Program-made: the position numbers and the translations under genes
Notes under the pieces: generated by a model
What the model was told of the DNA's origin: nothing
The model's input: only the letters and a program-made list of their open reading frames with translations
The model's database searches: none
Shown here: positions 60,180-64,000 of the stretch, in pieces
How positions within the stretch are numbered: the first letter of the stretch is position 1
Layout of the letters: every line of letters starts with the position of its first letter
NCBI GenBank assembly: GCA_020354645.1
Contig: CP070652.1
Location: forward strand, 4,563,145 to 4,627,144
Source: Deltaproteobacteria bacterium
GTDB taxonomy: Bacteria; Desulfobacterota; Desulfobacteria; Desulfobacterales; G020354645
Length of the DNA stretch: 64,000 nt
Reading direction: 5' to 3'

Positions 60180-62570
60180 ATGCAAGAAAGCATTCAATAT
60201 TCATCAATCCATAAAACAGAACCCCCCAAAACCCTGATAAGATCGCTGACGCTTTCGGTAATGGAAAGCCTTGAGAAAACGGAAAAAGACAGGGATATGC
60301 TTGCAGAATTGTGTAATATATTACAGAAGTTGGATTCTTTGAAAAAAGAAGCACAAGCGGAAAGTGTTTCTGCAAAATCGAAAGCAATTATCGAAGAGAA
60401 AATTAAGCAATGTTACCTAAAAAGGAAACAATTAATCGATATATTCGATCAGGCCTTTCGAACCCGGGCGCATAATCAAAACGCACGCACTTACTCCGAA
60501 ACCCCCGGTGAACTTTGCAGTCGCTTAGTAGATCTGACCTTAGTCCTGGATAGTGAAATTCTTGTTCAAAACGACGTAAGCGTCCCAGAAAACAAAAGAA
60601 TCAGTTCTCTGAATAAAGTTGCCAATCTTCACAACCTGCGCAGCCATCTGCAGCAATGTCTCAAAGATTTATTAAAAGACATCGATAAAGGAGAGGCCAT
60701 CTTGCCGCCGCATTCAGAATTCCGACGGTACGGTCATCCATATGTCAATCCTGTGACACCGCAGGAAGTTTCCATCGACATATACTCTTTTGCCAAAAAA
60801 GCTTCGCCGTTTAACAAAGAGAGCAACCACATTCTGGCTTTGGCCAGTAACGGACACGGGGCAAGTCTTGCCTATGTGGGCCGGGACGGCAGGATACGCA
60901 GTTCGGTGCTGGATCGGTGGGCGGGTACGAAATACACGTTTCTGTTATCAAAAAGCGAATTGGCGGAAATGTCTGAGCGTAAGTCTCCCATTGCAGAAAA
61001 AATGCATGACCTCCTCGTTTACTCCTACGGTGCCTTTCCAAAATACAACGTGTTTGAGTCTGCTTTTCCTGAATGGCTGGATTGGTTACTATCCGACTTA
61101 GAGCTAAAGGCAGCGGACATAGACCTGTTCATCAGCAGTGAAAGCAACTTTGCAACCTCTAGCTTTCGTCTTGGTTCTCAGTTAAACCGGTGGCTTCCGA
61201 ATGCTCATATTGTCACGGATGTTGAGCATCACACAGTTCACCAGCGTCAGGCTTTCTGGCAGAGCGGACTTGAAGAGGCAGCGGTTTTAACCCTTGATAC
61301 CTGTGGAGAGAATCTGACGAGACTGGACGATTACAAGATATGCGGAACGATTTCCAAAATGGATCAGGCGGGCCGGTGCCAAGTTCTCCGTGAATTCATT
61401 TTCCCACACGCAAGTGCAGGTTTAATTTATTCCATCGTCAATGATCATCTCGGGTTCAGTCAGGGGCAGGAGGGCAAGACAATGGGTCTTGCCCCCTATG
61501 GTCATCCTGACTTGTATCGTACAGCCGTAAGGTACCTGCGTCTGTATCCGGACGGATCTTTTGATTTTCTCCCCTTTACTGAATGGAAGATCGCTCTACA
61601 GAATTACACGTCAGAGCGGCCCAAGAATAAAGATGCCGATTTTACGCAAAAACACTGTGATGTCGCCTACGCAGGCCAGGCAATCATCGAAGATATTGTT
61701 GTCAATGCCTTTAAAGCCGCCCTGGAACTGACAGGGCTCAAAAACCTGACATATGCAGGTGGCTTGGCGCTCAATAGCGTGGCCAACGAAAAAGCCAATA
61801 TAGTCGCGGAACCTGACAGGCTCTATATTGCACCGAACCCGAGTGATACCGGTCAGGCACTGGGCTGCGCTTTCTATGCCGCTTACGAGCTGGCCGGATG
61901 GTCGCCTCGGCAGACTGAAATCCCTGAGTATCTCGGTCCTCAATATAATCACGATGGCATATTGCATGCGGTCCATTCGTCAGATTATTACACAACTCAA
62001 ATCGAAAATCCGGAATTGACAGTCGCCCAGTGTATTGCAAACGGCCATATCGTCGCGCGCTTTGCAGGAAGGGCGGAATTTGGACCAAGGGCCTTGGGCA
62101 ATCGAAGCATCCTGGCAGATCCTCGCCGAAAAGACATGAAAGACTACCTCAATACACGCGTGAAACATCGTGAAAGCTTTCGACCCTTTGCACCGTCCGT
62201 GTTGATTGAACATGCATCAAAATGGTTCGATCTGGAAGACCGCAGTCCTTATATGCTCCGGGTGGTAAACGTGCCCGGGGGCATGCGTGAATTTATTCCG
62301 GCAGTTGTCCATGTGGATGGATCCGCACGCGTCCAGACCGTGGATAAGCGGGAAAATCCGGAATATTGGAAATTGATTGATGCCTTTTACAACGTCACCG
62401 ATGTACCCCTGGTGTTGAACACCTCCTTTAACGTCGCCGGTAAACCCATCGTAGAAACGCCCCGGAATGCGGTTGACTGCTTTGAATCAACCGACATTGA
62501 TGTGCTGTTGCTTGAAGACTGGATAATCTCCAAACGTCCAATTGAAGATTATAAGAGAGTATCTCGCTGA
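60180..62570 (+). CDS. NodU/CmcH-type carbamoyltransferase with N-terminal extension
   Basis: 796 residues with AAAGGAAA upstream. Residues about 215-796 are the carbamoyltransferase: N-terminal Kae1-like domain (ILALASNGHGASLAYVGRDG, DVEHHTVHQRQAFW metal histidines, LTLDTCGENL), SQGQEGKTMGLAPYG, AGGLALNSVANEK, and the C-terminal domain with RAEFGPRALGNRSILADPR, RESFRPFAPSVL and LNTSFNVAGKPIVETP. It carries carbamoyl from carbamoyl phosphate to a hydroxyl via carbamoyl-adenylate. Residues 1-210 are an added helical, charged region not found in NodU or CmcH. No other antibiotic, nodulation or glycosyltransferase genes are close, so its acceptor is unknown. Confidence 0.92.
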   Translation: MQESIQYSSIHKTEPPKTLIRSLTLSVMESLEKTEKDRDMLAELCNILQKLDSLKKEAQAESVSAKSKAIIEEKIKQCYLKRKQLIDIFDQAFRTRAHNQNARTYSETPGELCSRLVDLTLVLDSEILVQNDVSVPENKRISSLNKVANLHNLRSHLQQCLKDLLKDIDKGEAILPPHSEFRRYGHPYVNPVTPQEVSIDIYSFAKKASPFNKESNHILALASNGHGASLAYVGRDGRIRSSVLDRWAGTKYTFLLSKSELAEMSERKSPIAEKMHDLLVYSYGAFPKYNVFESAFPEWLDWLLSDLELKAADIDLFISSESNFATSSFRLGSQLNRWLPNAHIVTDVEHHTVHQRQAFWQSGLEEAAVLTLDTCGENLTRLDDYKICGTISKMDQAGRCQVLREFIFPHASAGLIYSIVNDHLGFSQGQEGKTMGLAPYGHPDLYRTAVRYLRLYPDGSFDFLPFTEWKIALQNYTSERPKNKDADFTQKHCDVAYAGQAIIEDIVVNAFKAALELTGLKNLTYAGGLALNSVANEKANIVAEPDRLYIAPNPSDTGQALGCAFYAAYELAGWSPRQTEIPEYLGPQYNHDGILHAVHSSDYYTTQIENPELTVAQCIANGHIVARFAGRAEFGPRALGNRSILADPRRKDMKDYLNTRVKHRESFRPFAPSVLIEHASKWFDLEDRSPYMLRVVNVPGGMREFIPAVVHVDGSARVQTVDKRENPEYWKLIDAFYNVTDVPLVLNTSFNVAGKPIVETPRNAVDCFESTDIDVLLLEDWIISKRPIEDYKRVSR

Positions 62571-62590
62571 AAATGAGGTTTTGAAACTGC
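62568..62590 (-). repeat. F-type repeat, terminal fragment
   Basis: Only the right end remains: GAAAATGAGGTTTTGAAACT and GCTTCT, overlapping the stop codon of the carbamoyltransferase. Compare the end of the 58267 copy. Confidence 0.5.
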
Positions 62591-63016
62591 TTCTGCCACG
62601 TCCCGCCAGTGTTTACCGAACCATACCGCAATAGCTTTTGGCGTTTCGAACCACCGGGCGAGATCATCCGGGCGGCAACGAGTTTCTCTGTTCCCGGGCC
62701 GGGGAAAATCGGTATGTCATTTCGAAATTGCCTTCAAGGAATTGTTGCCCAAATACCTTCGGGCAGTATCCCGCGGGATGCGACCGCCATTGCACAGGAT
62801 TTGGAAATGATTGCCGGCCTTCCGCTGACATTTCCTTTTTTTATATCATATCGATGTAAGGATTTTAATCTCCCAACGACTTGCAGGTTAAGAGCGATTG
62901 GAAATGTATTTCCGATCCGGTTATGAAACAGCTCTGAATGAGCTGGAGACATATCGGGGAGAACAGCGCTTGTAAGTTCTCTCTTCCAATATTTAAATGA
63001 ACACTGGAGGTTAAAC
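62591..63016. other. Interval of unclear content
   Basis: About 425 bases. It looks more GC-rich and codon-like than other gaps (a frame from 62609 reads GIVAQIPSGSIPRDATAIAQDLEM), but there is no ribosome site and I could not match it to a family. It may be the remains of a gene. Confidence 0.35.
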
Positions 63017-63439
63017 ATGATGAATCCCAAAAAAAACATATTATTGTTGGCAGTCAGTCTGGTTTTAGTGGCTTTCATTGTCTTTTCATGGGCTGCGGGA
63101 ACCGGAGAAAAGATATCTTTGATGCCAACTAAAAAGCATCCGAATGCAAGCGGAACAGCCGTTATTAACGATGGCAGTGTGAGTCTTCAGGCAAAAGGTC
63201 TCAAACCGAATTCAGTCTATACGGTGTGGTTTGTAAATATGAAACCAAAGAAGCACGAGACTGGAGCAGGAATGCCGCCTTATATGTTCAAGACAGACTC
63301 ATTTGGAAACGGCGCCTATTCTGCGCCGCTTGAAGGATCACCTTTCGGCAAATGGCAAATCATAATGATCGTGCTTCATCCCAACGCAAATCCCAAAGAT
63401 ATGAAGAACATGGTGGGAGCCCTGTCGGCAAAACTTTAG
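63017..63439 (+). CDS. Small exported protein
   Basis: 140 residues with GGAGG six bases before the ATG. One N-terminal hydrophobic segment (ILLLAVSLVLVAFIVFSWAA) works as a signal or anchor. The mature part is a compact beta domain: GTAVINDGSVSLQAKGLKPN, SVYTVWFVNMKPKK, and FGNGAYSAPLEGSPFGKWQ. Similar small proteins are found in Geobacter-like bacteria without a known function. A terminator follows 17 bases after the stop codon, so it is a single-gene unit. Confidence 0.8.
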   Translation: MMNPKKNILLLAVSLVLVAFIVFSWAAGTGEKISLMPTKKHPNASGTAVINDGSVSLQAKGLKPNSVYTVWFVNMKPKKHETGAGMPPYMFKTDSFGNGAYSAPLEGSPFGKWQIIMIVLHPNANPKDMKNMVGALSAKL

Positions 63440-63455
63440 CCGAGCGCCATCTCTG

Positions 63456-63493
63456 AAAAAATCCCCGATCTCGTATTGAGAAACGGGATTTTT
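63456..63493 (+). terminator. Intrinsic terminator
   Basis: AAAAATCCCCG pairs with CGGGATTTTT around a 16-base loop. It comes just after the small exported-protein gene. Confidence 0.7.
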
Positions 63494-63576
63494 CATTTCA
63501 CCTCATGGTTGCCTCAAGGTTTGGGTGAGCACAGTGATATTATTTTTTGTCTTTAGCATGGTGTCTTTTTCGAGGT

Positions 63577-63915
63577 TAAACCCCCCGCCCCCTGAAGGGC
63601 GGGGCTCCCCGGAAAGGAAACTATTTATTTCGAATTAATCAGGGAGCGGGGCAATTTTTGCGACGACAAGATGCCGGGTTATCACCTCATCGATCGAGCA
63701 ACGGCAACTGGCTTGCAATTTGCTGCCGGCTGATGACAACCGCCACTGTCCCAAAAACCGATACCGAAATTTGCCTTTCCAGGCGGCAATAGCCCTCTGC
63801 CAGTTAAAAACACCGGGGCGATCATCTTGTCGTACAAAAAATGCCGCGCTTCCTGAGATAGCACCCATTGATCTCCCTTGATAGGACGGGGCTTTCAGGG
63901 AAGCCAACCGTTCAA
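63577..63915 (+). repeat. O-type repeat carrying P3 copy b
   Basis: Left part CCCGCCCCCTGAAGGGCGGG, GCTCCCCGGAAAGGAAAC and TTTCGAATTAAT, then P3 (63640-63855), then AGATAGCACCC ... GGACGGGGCTTTCAGGGAAG and CCAACCGTTCAATAAC. The outer parts have the same orientation as the 52923 copy. The 63916-64000 remainder is AT-rich with no gene seen. Confidence 0.75.
63640..63855 (-). repeat. P3 palindromic element, copy b (opposite orientation)
   Basis: 216 bp, the same length as copy a. Left end CAGGGAGCGGGGCAATTTTT and CGACGACAAGATG; right end CATCTTGTCGTACAAAAAAT and CGCTTCCTG. Its plus strand matches the minus strand of copy a, for example TTTGCCTTTCCAGGCGGCA, present reverse-complemented in copy a. 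Confidence 0.85.
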
Positions 63916-64000
63916 TAACATTGAAATATATGTCGTGCCACTTCATTTCCAATTATAATAATAATTTGTCCCTTTGTATGATGTCCGGTTTCAAATTAAT

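Noticed and set aside
62609-62926. 105-codon frame after the carbamoyltransferase
   Set aside because: No ribosome site, no recognisable family and a terminal repeat fragment at its start; described as an interval of unclear content.
1-64000. CRISPR array
   Set aside because: No regular short direct repeats with spacers. The repeats found are dispersed, long and palindromic.

Overview
The window looks like chromosomal DNA of an anaerobic Desulfobacterota-type bacterium (old Deltaproteobacteria, possibly a sulfate reducer or syntroph). This is inferred from gene content: a tungsten aldehyde:ferredoxin oxidoreductase operon, a TAXI-type TRAP transporter, DUF362 and QueG-like ferredoxin proteins, many acyl-CoA and amino-acid enzymes, and B12-dependent radical SAM proteins. 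No rRNA or ribosomal-protein gene is present to fix the taxonomy.

Layout. 1-7.8 kb: a partial HTH-like regulator gene running off the left edge, then a plus-strand group of five poorly known genes (polytopic membrane protein with a zinc-ribbon tail, B12-binding radical SAM enzyme, membrane/HEAT-repeat fusion, membrane-anchored C39-like peptidase, small membrane protein). 7.9-10.6 kb: threonine dehydrogenase and a dynamin-like GTPase. 11.5-27.3 kb: a catabolic region with a class III aminotransferase, flavodoxin-fold reductase, PP-loop protein, a voltage-sensor channel with an abnormal selectivity filter, a TAXI-TRAP transporter with an extra 61-residue membrane protein, an acyl-CoA ligase, and a minus-strand run of MaoC-like protein, two-subunit TPP decarboxylase, MFS transporter and 3-hydroxyacyl-CoA-dehydrogenase-like enzyme. 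28.1-32.8 kb: a compact, AT-rich operon (MoaD-like, SCP2-like, AOR, acyl-CoA ligase) suited to turning aldehydes into acids and then acyl-CoAs. 32.8-47.6 kb: mostly minus-strand enzymes (leucine dehydrogenase, DUF362, gamma-glutamyltransferase, hydrolases, an interrupted DUF2779 nuclease gene, an OYE-type reductase, penicillin acylase, an enolase-superfamily enzyme, Fe-alcohol dehydrogenase). 48-52.7 kb: a 2-hydroxyacid oxidase, a secreted protein, then an unusual cassette of three divergent tRNA genes around an HNH endonuclease gene. 53-64 kb: two MFS transporters, a phosphoesterase, a radical SAM protein, a sirtuin, a possible 37-residue gene, a carbamoyltransferase with a long extra N-terminal domain, and a small secreted protein.

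The strongest unexplained signal is in the gaps. At least four families of structured, non-coding repeats occupy them. Two families (four copies of about 275 bp, two of about 180 bp) share terminal inverted repeats of the type GAGGGGTCGGGGAGTTTTT, have unrelated palindromic interiors, and are flanked by 8-9 bp direct repeats, so they are MITE-like transposed elements without a transposase here. A third family (216 bp, two copies) lies at the same position inside a fourth repeat in opposite orientations, and an apparently unfilled site is also present. A fifth family (TIR GTTTCAAAACCTC) includes one copy carrying a nested 79 bp hairpin insertion.

The other leading candidate for something new is the tRNA/HNH cassette at 50.7-51.6 kb. 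It has a tRNA with the histidine-type G-1:C73 acceptor but a GCG (arginine-codon) anticodon, a rare tRNA-Ile with a UAU anticodon, and a Phe-anticodon tRNA with G73. Just upstream are two intrinsic terminators and an ideal Shine-Dalgarno sequence followed by ATG-TAG. All functions are read from sequence and family knowledge; no searches were run.
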